Assembly (NCBI GenBank): GCA_014584465.1
Contig: JACTMU010000091.1
Coordinates: forward strand, 1 to 32,904
Origin: Pseudomonadota bacterium
GTDB taxonomy: Bacteria; Bdellovibrionota; Bdellovibrionia; Bdellovibrionales; JACTMU01
Reading direction: 5' to 3'
Length of the DNA: 32,904 nucleotides
In this document: in pieces, positions 15,298-24,510 of the stretch
Layout of the letters: each line of letters opens with the position of its first letter
How positions within the stretch are numbered: the stretch's first letter is position 1
Program-made: the position numbers and the translations under genes
Notes under the pieces: generated by a model
Database searches by the model: none
The model's input: the letters and a program-made list of their open reading frames with translations, nothing else
Told to the model about the DNA's origin: nothing

Positions 15298-18200
15298 TTA
15301 TGAGCACCCCATCGAGTTGCCGCAGTTCAAGCAGCGATAGCAGCTGCCATTTCGAACGGTCGTATGTCCACACTCATTGCAAAATGGAGCATCTCCCATC
15401 AGAGTCGATAGCTGACTGTCCAGAGCACCAATGCCCACGCCGCCACTTCCTCCGTGAGCCGTTGAAGCCTCTGGCTTCTTGGGAACCACGGCCATCTCAA
15501 GTGGAAGCGCAAGCTGCTCTCGATCCACGTTGGCTTTGGACTCGATCACCGTCATTTGGCCATTGCGACGATTCATCGCGAGGGCCTCCGTATTGGGCTT
15601 GACGTGGATAAATTCAGTCTTCCCAAGATACTCCATCCCAAGCAACCGAAAGACATAGTCAAGAATGCTTGTGGCCTGTTTGATGTTGGGATGATCCACC
15701 ATCCCCTGAGGTTCAAAACGGGTGAAGGTGAACTTTTCAACGTAATCCTCAAGGGGGACACCGTACTGAAGACCCATGGAGACACTGATCGCAAAACAGT
15801 TGAGCAAACTTCGCAAAGTCGCCCCCTCTTTATGCATATCGATGAAGATCTCACCCAAGCGCCCGTCATCGTACTCACCGGTGCGAAGGTAGATCTGATG
15901 ACCTCCCACTCGACCCTCAACGGTCATCCCGGTTCGCTTTTGAGGCATCTTTCGACGTCGAGCTGGAGCATACTGTAGAGCTTGCGCAATGGCCTCTTCC
16001 AAATCCTTTCGAGTGTAGACTGCGGCCTCCTCGCCCTCTCCAACTGGCTTCTCGGCCCTCTCACTCTTCTTCTTGGTCTGAGTCGAAAGTGGCTGACTGA
16101 GCTTACAACCATCTCGATAGACGGCCACGGCCTTCAAACCCAAACGCCAGCTCATCTCATAGAGCGACTTGATGTCAGAAACGGTCGATTCTTGAGGCAG
16201 GTTGACCGTCTTGGAAATGGCCCCGCTAATAAAGGGCTGAACCGCTGCCATCATCTTGATGTGTGCTTCTGGAGCGATGAATCTCACACCATCAGGTCCA
16301 CACTTGTTCGCACAATCAAAGACCTTCATGTGCTCAAGCTTAAGCTCAGGAGCACCCTCAAGAGTCATTCGTCCACAGATCACTTGAGAGGCCTCTTTGA
16401 TCTGCTTCTTATTAAAACCCAACGCCTCCAAAACGGATCTTCCATCCAACTCACTCTCATCAAGGCGAAGACGGGCCATTCCCTCCTTTCCTATAACCCA
16501 AGGAGCAATGGCCGAATTCAAATCAAAAGCTGATGGAAGGGCCTTTTCGATCTTTGAAAAATCCTCATCACAAAAACCCTTGCCAGCCAAAGTCTGTCGA
16601 TTGATGTGAGGAGTCCCGTCAAGACGTGAAGTCCCAATTGCAAACTCGATGATTCTCCCCACCTGCTCATCTCCATAACCAAGAGCTCGAAGAGCCTTTG
16701 GCACAGACTGGTTGACAATCTTAAAGTAGCCACCACCGGCAAGTTTTTTATACTTCACCAAGGCAAAATCGGGTTCAATGCCAGTCGTATCACAATCCAT
16801 CAAAAGACCGATGGTGCCGGTTGGTGCCAAAACCGAAACTTGCGCATTACGAACGCCATACTCTTCACTGAGCTCAAGCACCTCATTCCAAACCGATTTC
16901 ACACTCGTTGCCATGTACTCTGGCAAGCAGCTCATATCAATCTCATTTGCCTTTTGAAAGTGCTGCCCCAAAACTCTACTCATGGACTCCCGATTCTCTT
17001 CAAACCGGACAAAGGGGCCCTTCACGGCCGCGATCTCCGCGCTGGTCCGATAGGCCTCTCCATGCATGATGGCAGTGATGGCAGCAGCCCACACCCTGGC
17101 CTCATGACTGTCATAGGGAACTCCTTTGATCATCAAAAGGGTCCCTAAATTGGCGTATCCAAGCCCCAAAGGACGAAATTCATGACTGTTCTGAGCGATC
17201 CTTTCAGTTGGGTAACTTGAAAAATCGACCAAGATGTCCTGAGCTGTTAACAAAATCCTACTGGCATGACGAAATGATTCGACGTCAAATGATCCATCTT
17301 CTCGTAAAAACTTAAGAAGATTAAGTGAAGCCAAGTTGCAGGCAGAATCATCCAGGAACATATACTCAGAACAGGGGTTGCTCGCATTGATGCGACCCGT
17401 GGTGGCACAGGTGTGCCATTTCTGAATGGTCGAATCAAACTGCAAACCAGGATCGGCGCAAGCCCACGCGGCAAATGCGATCTGATCCCAAAGGTCCGTT
17501 GCTCGATAGGTGTCCATCACCTCTCCAGAAGTTCGGGCCTTCGTCGTCCAATCTTTGTCCTCTAGGACTGATTCCATAAACTCATCGGGAATACGGACGG
17601 AATTGTTGGAATTTTGTCCACCCACAGTGCGATAGGCCTCCCCATTCATATCCGAAGAGTATCCGGACTCCACCATCAGCTTAACTTTTTTCTCTTCCCG
17701 AACCTTCCAATTGATGAAGCTTTCAATTTCAGGATGATCCATGTCCAAGCAGACCATCTTGGCCGCCCTTCGTGTGGTTCCTCCCGACTTGGTCGCACCA
17801 GCTCCACGATCAAGGACCTCAAGAAAGCTCATAAGTCCTGAACTTTGGCCTCCTCCAGAGAGTCGCTCCTGTTTGCCTCGGACCTTTGAAAAATTGGTCC
17901 CGGTCCCCGAGCCATACTTGAAGATTCTAGCCTCACTCTTTGCAAGCTCAAAGATGGCCATGAGGTCATCTTCCACACTTTGAATGAAGCAAGCAGAACA
18001 TTGAGGGTTCTCATAGGCGGTTTTGGTAAGTTCGATACGATCATGAACTGGGTTCCAAAAGAAATTTCCCGATGTCCCTTCAATTCCATACTCTTGAAAA
18101 AGGCCGCAGTTAAACCAAACAGGGCTGTTGAAGGCCCCCTTTTGCTGAAGCAGTATATGAGAAAGCTCATTTTCAAAACTCTGAGCCTCTTCAGATGAGT

Positions 18201-18606
18201 GAAAGTAGCCACCTAGATTCTCTCCAGCTTTTCGAATTGTGTGTGCGACTCGATAGACCACCTGGCGAACCGATGTCTCGTGACCTGTTTGAGGAACCCC
18301 AGCTTTTCTGAGATATTTGCTCATACAAATGTCTGTCGCAAGTTGGCTCCAACTTGCCGGCACCTCAATGTCTCTCATCTCAAAAACCGTTTCACCCGCA
18401 GCACCTGTGATCGTGCTGGTTCGGCGCTCCCACTTCATCTGGTGGTAAGGGTTCTCACCTCGCTTGACAAAGTGGTGAGGAAAAAATGCACCTGTTTTTG
18501 AACCCCTCACAGCTACGCTCCTTTTGCCTTGACCTTTGGGTGCGCGAGTAGCCTCCCTTGCACTTCCCATCGCGGACTCCATCTCCTCAACATGTTGCTG
18601 CTCCAT
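15298..18606 (-). CDS. nrdJ: Adenosylcobalamin-dependent (class II) ribonucleoside-diphosphate reductase
   Basis: Reduces ribonucleotides to deoxyribonucleotides for DNA synthesis using a coenzyme B12-generated thiyl radical, with or without oxygen. I start at MEQQHVEEMESAM (18606), which has GGAGGAGAG upstream, giving 1102 residues; open frame further upstream covers the regulatory leader. Landmarks: GAFNSPVWFNCG, NPQCSACFIQSVEDDL with the redox Cys, FKYGSGTGTNFSKVRG, SGGTTRRAAKMVCLDMDHPE, NPCSEYMFLDDSACNLASLNL with the radical-site NPCSE, and LAPTGTIGLLMDCDTTGIEPDFAL. At the C-terminus TGMTVEGRVGGHQIYLRTGEYDDG matches the long NrdJ extension, ending in a CxxC...CxxC zinc-ribbon-like tail (CNECGHTT, CYRCLNCGNSMGC). 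No cobalamin riboswitch was recognised in the leader. Two NrdR-like boxes lie about 185-230 bp upstream of the start. Confidence 0.95.
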   Translation of the reverse strand: MEQQHVEEMESAMGSAREATRAPKGQGKRSVAVRGSKTGAFFPHHFVKRGENPYHQMKWERRTSTITGAAGETVFEMRDIEVPASWSQLATDICMSKYLRKAGVPQTGHETSVRQVVYRVAHTIRKAGENLGGYFHSSEEAQSFENELSHILLQQKGAFNSPVWFNCGLFQEYGIEGTSGNFFWNPVHDRIELTKTAYENPQCSACFIQSVEDDLMAIFELAKSEARIFKYGSGTGTNFSKVRGKQERLSGGGQSSGLMSFLEVLDRGAGATKSGGTTRRAAKMVCLDMDHPEIESFINWKVREEKKVKLMVESGYSSDMNGEAYRTVGGQNSNNSVRIPDEFMESVLEDKDWTTKARTSGEVMDTYRATDLWDQIAFAAWACADPGLQFDSTIQKWHTCATTGRINASNPCSEYMFLDDSACNLASLNLLKFLREDGSFDVESFRHASRILLTAQDILVDFSSYPTERIAQNSHEFRPLGLGYANLGTLLMIKGVPYDSHEARVWAAAITAIMHGEAYRTSAEIAAVKGPFVRFEENRESMSRVLGQHFQKANEIDMSCLPEYMATSVKSVWNEVLELSEEYGVRNAQVSVLAPTGTIGLLMDCDTTGIEPDFALVKYKKLAGGGYFKIVNQSVPKALRALGYGDEQVGRIIEFAIGTSRLDGTPHINRQTLAGKGFCDEDFSKIEKALPSAFDLNSAIAPWVIGKEGMARLRLDESELDGRSVLEALGFNKKQIKEASQVICGRMTLEGAPELKLEHMKVFDCANKCGPDGVRFIAPEAHIKMMAAVQPFISGAISKTVNLPQESTVSDIKSLYEMSWRLGLKAVAVYRDGCKLSQPLSTQTKKKSERAEKPVGEGEEAAVYTRKDLEEAIAQALQYAPARRRKMPQKRTGMTVEGRVGGHQIYLRTGEYDDGRLGEIFIDMHKEGATLRSLLNCFAISVSMGLQYGVPLEDYVEKFTFTRFEPQGMVDHPNIKQATSILDYVFRLLGMEYLGKTEFIHVKPNTEALAMNRRNGQMTVIESKANVDREQLALPLEMAVVPKKPEASTAHGGSGGVGIGALDSQLSTLMGDAPFCNECGHTTVRNGSCYRCLNCGNSMGCS

Positions 18607-18631
18607 CTCTCCTCCGTTCCCTAGCATGTTG

Positions 18632-18677
18632 TTGCAAATCCTACTTGCAATCCAATTTCCCTTGCAATCAAATTTCA
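18632..18677 (-). repeat. TTGCAA direct repeats in the nrdJ leader
   Basis: TTGCAA, itself a palindrome, occurs at 18632-18637, 18645-18650 and 18662-18667. The last two lie in a 17-bp tandem duplication (18644-18660 and 18661-18677, 14 of 17 matches). A 17-bp unit would break a reading frame, which supports this being leader and not coding sequence. Confidence 0.55.
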
Positions 18678-18789
18678 CTTTACGACATTTTTTGGCTCTC
18701 TCGGCATTTCAAGAGTCCAAACAACTCGATTAAATCTCACTTGCGTCCCTAAAAACAGAACATGGCAAAAACCGAACGTCAAGAGATTG

Positions 18790-18836
18790 CCACTATATGT
18801 AGTTTTATTCCCATTTTGCCTCTCTACAAATAGTGC
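18790..18836 (-). promoter_or_regulatory. Paired NrdR-box-like palindromes upstream of nrdJ
   Basis: Box 1 is CCACTATATGTAGTTT (18790-18805, 13 of 16 matches to the published NrdR consensus acaCwAtATaTwGtgt). Box 2 is TCTCTACAAATAGTGC (18821-18836, 11 of 16). Their start-to-start distance is 31 bp, the three-helical-turn spacing typical of NrdR sites. On the minus strand box 1 contains a -10-like TATAGT (5 of 6), so NrdR binding could block transcription towards nrdJ. I see no convincing -35 hexamer. Confidence 0.65.
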
Positions 18837-19211
18837 TGAAGTCGAGCGAATCCACCTACTTGCTGCAAATGGCCAGCAAGCAACTTTTCTTAAATTATCT
18901 GAAAAATTTTGGGTGCCCCCAACCGATTTCAAAGGGGAAGTTAGTTCTATCAACGCCCATTTTGGGTTGCAACCGATAACCTTCATGGCCAACAAAATTT
19001 TTATTTTTGGCCTTTCTGTCCAAGAGTGTTAAACTCACCCGGCAACTCGCTGAAAGCAGGAACTGTGAGGCCTCAGCTGACTTATCTGATCGCGTCAGCT
19101 CGCTCTTTGCAACGACGTTTCATGAATTGCAGTTTGCTGCGCAAAGCCGAAGCCAGCCCGCATGCCAGTTGCAAAGGAAGAGAAACAGGACAAGAAGAAT
19201 GATGATGATCG

Positions 19212-19239
19212 AAAGAGTGCAAGAAAAAGAGTGCAAGAA
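19212..19239 (+). repeat. 14-bp perfect tandem duplication
   Basis: AAAGAGTGCAAGAA occurs twice back to back (19212-19225 and 19226-19239), ending 15 bp before the ATG of the cysteine desulfurase. The unit length is not a multiple of three, arguing against the in-frame upstream extension being translated. It sits next to the ribosome binding site and could alter leader folding. Confidence 0.7.
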
Positions 19240-19254
19240 AGGGATGAGAGGACA

Positions 19255-20424
19255 ATGACAAGAGAAGTGATCTATCTGGACAACCACGCTACGACGCCGC
19301 TTGATCCAAGGGTCTTTGAGGCCATGAAACCCTATTTGACGGAGCATTACGGAAACGCCTCAAGCAGCACACACCCGTTTGGTTGGAAGGCGGCCCACGC
19401 CGTTGATCATGCTAGAAAAGAGGTCGCTCGACTCATCGGAGCACTCCCTAAAGAGATCTTCTTCACCAGTGGGGCCACGGAGAGCAACAACTTGGCTCTG
19501 CTAGGCTTTCCCTTTTCTCACTCAAATCCTCACATGATCACCACAGCTGTGGAACACAAATCGGTGCTCAAAACAGCCCAAGCTCTTTCTAAGCGAGGAG
19601 TTGAGGTGACGTTTCTGCCCGTCGATCCCGACGGATGCGTGGACGTTGAAAAGGTGGCCAATGCCCTTCGCCCGGGCACCGAATTGATCTCAATCATCTT
19701 TGCCAACAATGAGATTGGCTCCATCAACCCCATCAAAGAGATTGGTGCCTTGGCGAAGATGAAAAAGATTGCCTTCCACACCGATGCGGCTCAGGCGAGC
19801 GGAAAAATCCCTATTGATGTCAATGAAATGTCGATCGATCTTCTTTCGATTTCGGCTCATAAGATCTATGGCCCCAAAGGGTGTGGTGCCCTCTATGTCC
19901 GACAAAAGGATCCACGCATTCGGCTCAATCCCATCATGTTCGGAGGCTCCCAAGAGCAGGATCTTCGCCCAGGCACTTTGAATGTTCCTGGAATTGTAGG
20001 ACTAGGAGAGGCCTGCTCCCTGGCTGAAACGGAAATGTCCAAGGAGTGCGAGCGACTCACTCTCTATCGAGATCAAATCCTTAATGGCCTTTCTCGTGAA
20101 ATTCCAGGCTTAAAGATCAACGGCTCTCTCATTCATCGCCTCAGCAACAACGTCAATATCTCAATCCCAGAGATTTCGCCTGACCTTCTCTTTGAAGGGC
20201 TTCGTGATGTCGCCTATTCAAGTGGAGCTGCATGCCTGAGCTCAAGTGGTGAGACAAGTCATGTCCTTAGAGCCATTGGCCTCTCCGAAAGACTTGCTCG
20301 CACCACTCTTCGACTCGGTTTGGGACGCTTCACAACGGAAGCTGAGGTGCAGAGAACTCTTGAGCTGATCGTAAAGACTGCCAAGAGCGTGCGACACGAA
20401 TCAGCTCACTTTGCTCCACTCTAG
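19255..20424 (+). CDS. Cysteine desulfurase (NifS/IscS family)
   Basis: PLP enzyme that takes sulfur from cysteine as an enzyme persulfide for Fe-S cluster, thiolated tRNA and cofactor synthesis. The 389 residues from MTREVIYLDN include DNHATTPLDP, GNASSSTHPFGW, the PLP-binding FTSGATESNNLAL and VEH101KS, the aspartate in FHTD177AAQASGK, the Schiff-base lysine in SAHK203IYGPKG, RPGTLNVPG and the catalytic cysteine in SSGAAC327LSSSGETSHVL. The start at 19255 has GAGAGG upstream; an in-frame extension to 19162 lacks a ribosome binding site and contains the tandem duplication. No iscU, iscA or regulator gene is adjacent, so whether it works as IscS or NifS cannot be decided here. It converges on the ferredoxin gene. 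Confidence 0.93.
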   Translation: MTREVIYLDNHATTPLDPRVFEAMKPYLTEHYGNASSSTHPFGWKAAHAVDHARKEVARLIGALPKEIFFTSGATESNNLALLGFPFSHSNPHMITTAVEHKSVLKTAQALSKRGVEVTFLPVDPDGCVDVEKVANALRPGTELISIIFANNEIGSINPIKEIGALAKMKKIAFHTDAAQASGKIPIDVNEMSIDLLSISAHKIYGPKGCGALYVRQKDPRIRLNPIMFGGSQEQDLRPGTLNVPGIVGLGEACSLAETEMSKECERLTLYRDQILNGLSREIPGLKINGSLIHRLSNNVNISIPEISPDLLFEGLRDVAYSSGAACLSSSGETSHVLRAIGLSERLARTTLRLGLGRFTTEAEVQRTLELIVKTAKSVRHESAHFAPL

Positions 20425-20441
20425 ACCCAGATCCAAATGGA

Positions 20442-20478
20442 CGGAAACGCGCACCAATCCTTAACGATCTCGTTTCCG
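20442..20478. terminator. Possible bidirectional hairpin between convergent genes
   Basis: CGGAAACG (20442-20449) and CGTTTCCG (20471-20478) form an 8-bp perfect stem with a 21-nt loop. It spans the 36-bp gap between the desulfurase stop and the ferredoxin stop and runs into the ferredoxin coding end. There is no U-tract, so terminator function is weakly supported. Confidence 0.3.
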
Positions 20479-21051
20479 ATGGGATTGGGAGTTTCGATTG
20501 CGTGAAGACTGGTCACGTCGAGGTCGGTTGCCGCTCCGATCGTCCCGCTTCTCTTCCTTCCAAAGTTCTTTGTAGAAACCCGTCTTTGGCGAATCGGTGC
20601 GCTCCTGCTTGATCCTCTGTAAAACCATATCTTTTTCTTGCTGCTCTATGATCTTTTGCACCTCTCGCTCTTTGGCATCTTCTCGATTCTGCCCCTCCAT
20701 CATGATGTTCCCAGTGACGGCTTGACTCCCCTCTTCCTTCTTCTGAGCCACCGCTTTGAGTTTTTCAAGTTGTTCAGAAACATCCACAACGATGTCCCCA
20801 AAGCATCGCAGTTGGCAGGCAAGTCGTCGATGGTCGACAAAATGGGCCGTACCAATGAGTTGAAGTTCCGCATTGGAGGGAGGAAGAACATTGTGCTCCC
20901 CCTCCACAATGTGAATGCGACACTCGGCACATGAGGGAATTCCCTTACACACCGATTTGATCTCGATTCCATTTTTATGAGCGGCGTGAAGAACACTCTC
21001 TCCAGGGCCAATCTCCACCTCTTTGTCGATCGGAACAAACTTCACTTTCAT
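20461..21051 (-). CDS. [2Fe-2S] ferredoxin with long charged, Arg-rich C-terminal tail
   Basis: Residues 1-92 are a plant/adrenodoxin-like [2Fe-2S] ferredoxin fold: [17 protein letters not shown]35KGIPSC41 region, AEC44[14 protein letters not shown] and RRLAC79QL, giving the expected CX5CX2C...C cluster ligands; a fifth Cys (83) follows. Residues 93-196 are unlike ordinary ferredoxins: a Glu/Lys/Gln helix (about 93-165) followed by an Arg/Asn/Asp/Ser-rich tail ([20 protein letters not shown]...) that looks disordered and nucleic-acid-binding. The ATG overlaps the tyrS stop by ATGA, so it is coupled to tyrS and to rny. Electron transfer is implied by the fold. A role linked to RNA is inference from the tail and the neighbours. 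Confidence 0.9.
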   Translation of the reverse strand: MKVKFVPIDKEVEIGPGESVLHAAHKNGIEIKSVCKGIPSCAECRIHIVEGEHNVLPPSNAELQLIGTAHFVDHRRLACQLRCFGDIVVDVSEQLEKLKAVAQKKEEGSQAVTGNIMMEGQNREDAKEREVQKIIEQQEKDMVLQRIKQERTDSPKTGFYKELWKEEKRDDRSGNRPRRDQSSRNRNSQSHRKRDR

Positions 21052-22271
21052 CGGACCGTCACCTTCACAAATCGTTTTTTCCCCACCTTCAAAATGAATT
21101 GATCTCCCTTTTTCAGTTCTACCTCCAACTTAGGGTCTGAGATCTTCTGTTCTGCCAGTGAGACTCCTCCGCCCTGAATCAATCTTCGAGCTTCACTCGT
21201 CGACTCAACCATTCTGCACTCCTTAAGGAGGTAGCAGATCCCAATACGCTGAACATCGAAAATCTGCTCTTCCATCTGATCTGGTACACCTTTATCGACA
21301 AAGATGCGATCAAACTCTTCTGCCGCAGCCTGTGCCGCCGCTTCTCCATGGTATCGTCTAACAAAGAACTTGGCCAAATCCACCTTGGCCTGACGGGGAT
21401 GCAAAGTCCCTGACTCTAAACTGGATTTCAATCTCTTAAGATCCTCATCAGATAGGTCCGTCAAAAGTTCGTAGTACTTCACCATCAAACTGTCGGAAAC
21501 CCTCATCGTCTTTCCAAAGATCTCCCGAGGAGGTTCTTTCACACCAATGTAGTTGCCAAGACTCTTGGACATCTTTTGGACACCGTCGAGTCCCTCTAAA
21601 ATGGGAGTGGTCATCACACATTGAGGTGGTTGCCCGTAGGCCTTTTGCAGATCTCGCCCAACCAGGAGATTAAAAAGTTGGTCCGTCCCTCCCAACTCCA
21701 CATCCGCCTTCATGACCACAGAGTCGTAACCTTGCACCAATGGATAGAGAAACTCGTGAATCGAGATGGAGAGATGGTTCTTAAATCTCTTATGAAAATC
21801 ATCTCTTTCAAGCATTCGTGCCACGGTTTGTTGGCTTGCCAAACGCACAAATTCAGTGGAAGAGAGGGCCCCGAGCCATTTGGAATTAAAGAGCACCTCC
21901 GTCTTTTGGGGATCTAAGATTTTAAAAACCTGATCAACGTAGGTCTCCGAATTTTTCTTAATGATCTCTTCACTCAGTGGGGGACGGGTTTCATTCTTTC
22001 CTGTGGGATCTCCAATCATCGCCGTAAAATCCCCGATCAAAAAAAGAATGTGGTGCCCAAGTCTTTGAAATTGGGCCATCTTGTTCATCACGACGGTGTT
22101 GCCAAGATGAAGATCTGGTGCTGTTGGATCAAACCCCGCCTTTATGCGCAGTGGGATCCCAGTTGCAACGCTCTTCTCAAGTTTCTTAAGCAGCTCTTCC
22201 TCTGAGACAAAATCAACGACTCCTCGCTTAAGAATCTCCAGTTGCTCCCGCGCTGAAATCTTAGCGGGCAT
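21048..22271 (-). CDS. tyrS: Tyrosyl-tRNA synthetase
   Basis: Charges tRNA-Tyr with tyrosine using ATP. The 407-residue protein starts at [10 protein letters not shown] (22271), within the end of rny (11-nt overlap). Class I signatures are present: HLGN at 55-58 in the HIGH position and KMSKS at 233-237. [21 protein letters not shown] is the tyrosine-binding region of bacterial TyrRS, and a C-terminal S4 domain follows ([14 protein letters not shown] ... [18 protein letters not shown]). HLGN rather than HIGH with this length suggests the TyrZ-like branch; that subgroup call is tentative. No T-box is possible here, since the gene starts inside rny. Confidence 0.96.
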   Translation of the reverse strand: MPAKISAREQLEILKRGVVDFVSEEELLKKLEKSVATGIPLRIKAGFDPTAPDLHLGNTVVMNKMAQFQRLGHHILFLIGDFTAMIGDPTGKNETRPPLSEEIIKKNSETYVDQVFKILDPQKTEVLFNSKWLGALSSTEFVRLASQQTVARMLERDDFHKRFKNHLSISIHEFLYPLVQGYDSVVMKADVELGGTDQLFNLLVGRDLQKAYGQPPQCVMTTPILEGLDGVQKMSKSLGNYIGVKEPPREIFGKTMRVSDSLMVKYYELLTDLSDEDLKRLKSSLESGTLHPRQAKVDLAKFFVRRYHGEAAAQAAAEEFDRIFVDKGVPDQMEEQIFDVQRIGICYLLKECRMVESTSEARRLIQGGGVSLAEQKISDPKLEVELKKGDQFILKVGKKRFVKVTVR

Positions 22272-23844
22272 GTTCCACCGCTCGAGTCTCACGAATCACA
22301 GTCACTTTAACCTGTCCTGGATAGTTGAGCTCTCTTTCAATCTTTCGAGCAATGTCTCGACTGAGCATCACGGCCTGTTCATCGGTGACCTTGCTCCCCT
22401 CAACCATCACTCGAACTTCCCGACCCGCTTGAACGGCAAAGGTTCGAACAACCCCATCAAAACTGTTTCCGATAGACTCAAGCCCCTCAAGGCGCTGAAT
22501 GTAGGACTCCATCATAGATCGTCGAGCCCCTGGGCGAGCCCCTGAGAGGGCATCGGCCGCCTGCACAAGGTGTGCAATCACACTGTTGGGTTTTTCATCC
22601 TCGTGATGGGCACGAATCGCATGACAGATGATCTCCTGCTCACCATGGCGTTTGGCAAAGTCCGCCCCGATCACCGCATGAGATCCCTCAATGCTGTGAT
22701 CTAAGGCCTTTCCAATATCATGAAGCAGTCCAGCTCTTCGTGCCATCTTCACGTCGGCACCAAGTTCAGCTGCCATCATCCCAGCCAAGAAGCCAACTTC
22801 AATGGAGTGGGTGTAGTTGTTCTGAGTGTAGGAGGTCCGGTACTTCAAACTTCCGACAAGCTTGATGATCTCCTGATTCAAATTATGAACGCCAAGGTCA
22901 AAACAGGCGCGCTCTCCATCTTCTTTGATGTTCTTAAAGAGGTCGGTCTTGACCTTATCAATGACCTCTTCAATCCGAGAAGGGTGAATGCGTCCATCTT
23001 CCATCAGCTTCTCAAGTGCTCGCTTGGCCACTTCTCTACGTACAGGATCAAATCCAGAGATCACAACTGCTTCAGGCGTATCATCCACAATAAGGTCAAC
23101 CCCACATGCCGCCTCGAGCGCTCGAATGTTTCGCCCTTCGCGTCCAATGATCTTTCCCTTCATCTCATCACTCGGTAGAGCGATGACACTGACCGTGCGT
23201 TCCGCTGTGTACTCACCTGAGTATCGAGAAATCGCCAACGAGATGATCTTTTTGGCCTTCTTTTCAGCCTCCTCTTTGGCCTCTTCCTCAATCTTGGCGG
23301 CCAATTTGGCACCTTCGTGACGAGCCTCATTCTCAACCGCCACCAAAAGCTCCCGCTTGGCCTCTTCGGCCGACATTCCCGCAGCGGTATTCAGCTTCTC
23401 TTTGAGCTCATCAAGTTTTTCATGAGCCTCTTTTTCCATTGTTCGCAAACGCTTTTCCGCAATGTCCAAACGCTTTGAGGCCTCCTCCATATCCTTTTCC
23501 AAGTGCTCCAACTTGGCCTCTTTCTGGCTGTAGGAACGCTCAAGCCGCCCCTCCTTCTCCTTCAACGCCTGCTCACCAGACTTGATCTGCTGCTTTTGCC
23601 TCTGAATGTCTGTTTCCACATTCTTTCTGGCCCGAGTCTCAAAATCTTTGGCGCGCCCCTTGGACTCTTTTTCAATCTTGGCTGCCGTCGACTTCGCACG
23701 ATCAATGATTCGACCTGCCTCAGCCTCCGCCTCACCCACCTTCTGTTTTCTATCCTTAACCTGGTGCCATCGAAATGCAGCAGCTCCTGCGCCCACACCC
23801 AATATCAGGCCAACCAAGCCCATAATCCAAACCATCATCTCCAT
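22261..23844 (-). CDS. rny: Ribonuclease Y
   Basis: Membrane-bound endoribonuclease that starts turnover of many mRNAs. The 527 residues have the full domain order: an N-terminal membrane anchor (residues 4-24, [18 protein letters not shown]), a long coiled coil to about residue 195, a KH RNA-binding domain ([20 protein letters not shown], then [20 protein letters not shown]) and an HD hydrolase domain with [13 protein letters not shown] and [10 protein letters not shown]. The end, [19 protein letters not shown], is typical. GAGGGTGA precedes the ATG. The gene overlaps tyrS and lies 32 nt after the cyclo-ligase. Confidence 0.96.
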   Translation of the reverse strand: MEMMVWIMGLVGLILGVGAGAAAFRWHQVKDRKQKVGEAEAEAGRIIDRAKSTAAKIEKESKGRAKDFETRARKNVETDIQRQKQQIKSGEQALKEKEGRLERSYSQKEAKLEHLEKDMEEASKRLDIAEKRLRTMEKEAHEKLDELKEKLNTAAGMSAEEAKRELLVAVENEARHEGAKLAAKIEEEAKEEAEKKAKKIISLAISRYSGEYTAERTVSVIALPSDEMKGKIIGREGRNIRALEAACGVDLIVDDTPEAVVISGFDPVRREVAKRALEKLMEDGRIHPSRIEEVIDKVKTDLFKNIKEDGERACFDLGVHNLNQEIIKLVGSLKYRTSYTQNNYTHSIEVGFLAGMMAAELGADVKMARRAGLLHDIGKALDHSIEGSHAVIGADFAKRHGEQEIICHAIRAHHEDEKPNSVIAHLVQAADALSGARPGARRSMMESYIQRLEGLESIGNSFDGVVRTFAVQAGREVRVMVEGSKVTDEQAVMLSRDIARKIERELNYPGQVKVTVIRETRAVEHAR

Positions 23845-23876
23845 TCACCCTCTTTGTCTTACAGCCCCTCGCACTT

Positions 23877-24458
23877 TCACACCCGTACACCAGCACCAGT
23901 GGAAACTTTGAAGATCTCTTTTTCCGTTATAATGAAATCCATCTTTACATCGTGACTCTCCATCGGAAGAGCCTGCGGACCTACTTGCACATCAAAAGCC
24001 ACACCTACCTTAAGCGCACCCAATCCACCCACAGCCCTGTCGTAAAATCCCTTTCCTGAACCTAAACGCCCACCTTGACGATCAAATGCCACACCTGGAA
24101 CCAAGAACCCCTGCATCTCTTGAGATGACACCTCAAGTGAAGAGTCCACATCTGGCTCCAATATATTCCATCTGTTTTTGACAAACGCTGTGCTGTGGGA
24201 GGGCACATAAAACCTAAGTTCCTCCCTTAAAGAGACTGGATAACTCCATGTAATGTGAGATGATTTTTCCACTGCAAATGCAGGATCTGCCTCAGATCCC
24301 GCAGCCACGTAGGTGGCCCAAGTGCCTTTTTGGCTCTTCAAAAAATCGTAGAGCCTCTCATTAAGCCTTTGGCCGGCCGATGGATCGGCACCATCTTCGG
24401 CCTTAACAAAAGAAGCTCTCAACTTTCGATAGCGTTCTCTTAACTGCGCCTTCAACAC
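23877..24458 (-). CDS. 5-formyltetrahydrofolate cyclo-ligase
   Basis: Converts 5-formyltetrahydrofolate to 5,10-methenyltetrahydrofolate with ATP, returning the storage form to one-carbon metabolism. The 193 residues show an N-terminal Arg-rich start (RERYRKLRASF), TWATYVAAGSEADP, and the diagnostic GFLVPGVAFDRQGGRLGSGKGFYDR, which holds the ATP/folate-binding loop. The C-terminal part (VGVAFDVQVGPQALPMESHDVKMDFIITE) also fits. The start is GTG at 24458; the nearby ATG is out of frame and stops at once. Placement just after zapA is the arrangement seen in many Proteobacteria (zapA then ygfA/fau). Confidence 0.92.
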   Translation of the reverse strand: MLKAQLRERYRKLRASFVKAEDGADPSAGQRLNERLYDFLKSQKGTWATYVAAGSEADPAFAVEKSSHITWSYPVSLREELRFYVPSHSTAFVKNRWNILEPDVDSSLEVSSQEMQGFLVPGVAFDRQGGRLGSGKGFYDRAVGGLGALKVGVAFDVQVGPQALPMESHDVKMDFIITEKEIFKVSTGAGVRV

Positions 24459-24510
24459 ATCCCAAAACCTTCACTCTGTTCATCAAACAAGCACCCTCTC
24501 TTAAGAAAGT

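Larger units (their letters stand above)
18607..19254. other. Long divergent intergenic region between nrdJ and the cysteine desulfurase
   Basis: 648 bp without a credible gene. It holds the nrdJ leader repeats and the NrdR-like boxes. Nearer the desulfurase it has a 10-bp palindrome TGAGGCCTCA (19066-19075) running into an inverted repeat AGCTGAC-N12-GTCAGCT (19075-19100), then TTTGC-TGC-GCAAA (19133-19145), then a 14-bp tandem duplication. An 81-codon open frame at 18787-19032 starts with TTG inside the NrdR box and has no ribosome binding site; I do not accept it as a gene. Confidence 0.6.

Noticed and set aside
18607-18900. Cobalamin riboswitch upstream of nrdJ
   Set aside because: I looked for the conserved B12-box and associated core on the minus strand and did not find them; a covariance-model search would settle it.
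18787-19032. 81-codon plus-strand open frame between nrdJ and the desulfurase
   Set aside because: It starts with TTG inside an NrdR-like box, has no ribosome binding site and no recognisable similarity.
24459-24510. 6S RNA gene in its classic place between zapA and the cyclo-ligase gene
   Set aside because: The gap is only 52 nt, too short for a 6S RNA of about 180 nt.
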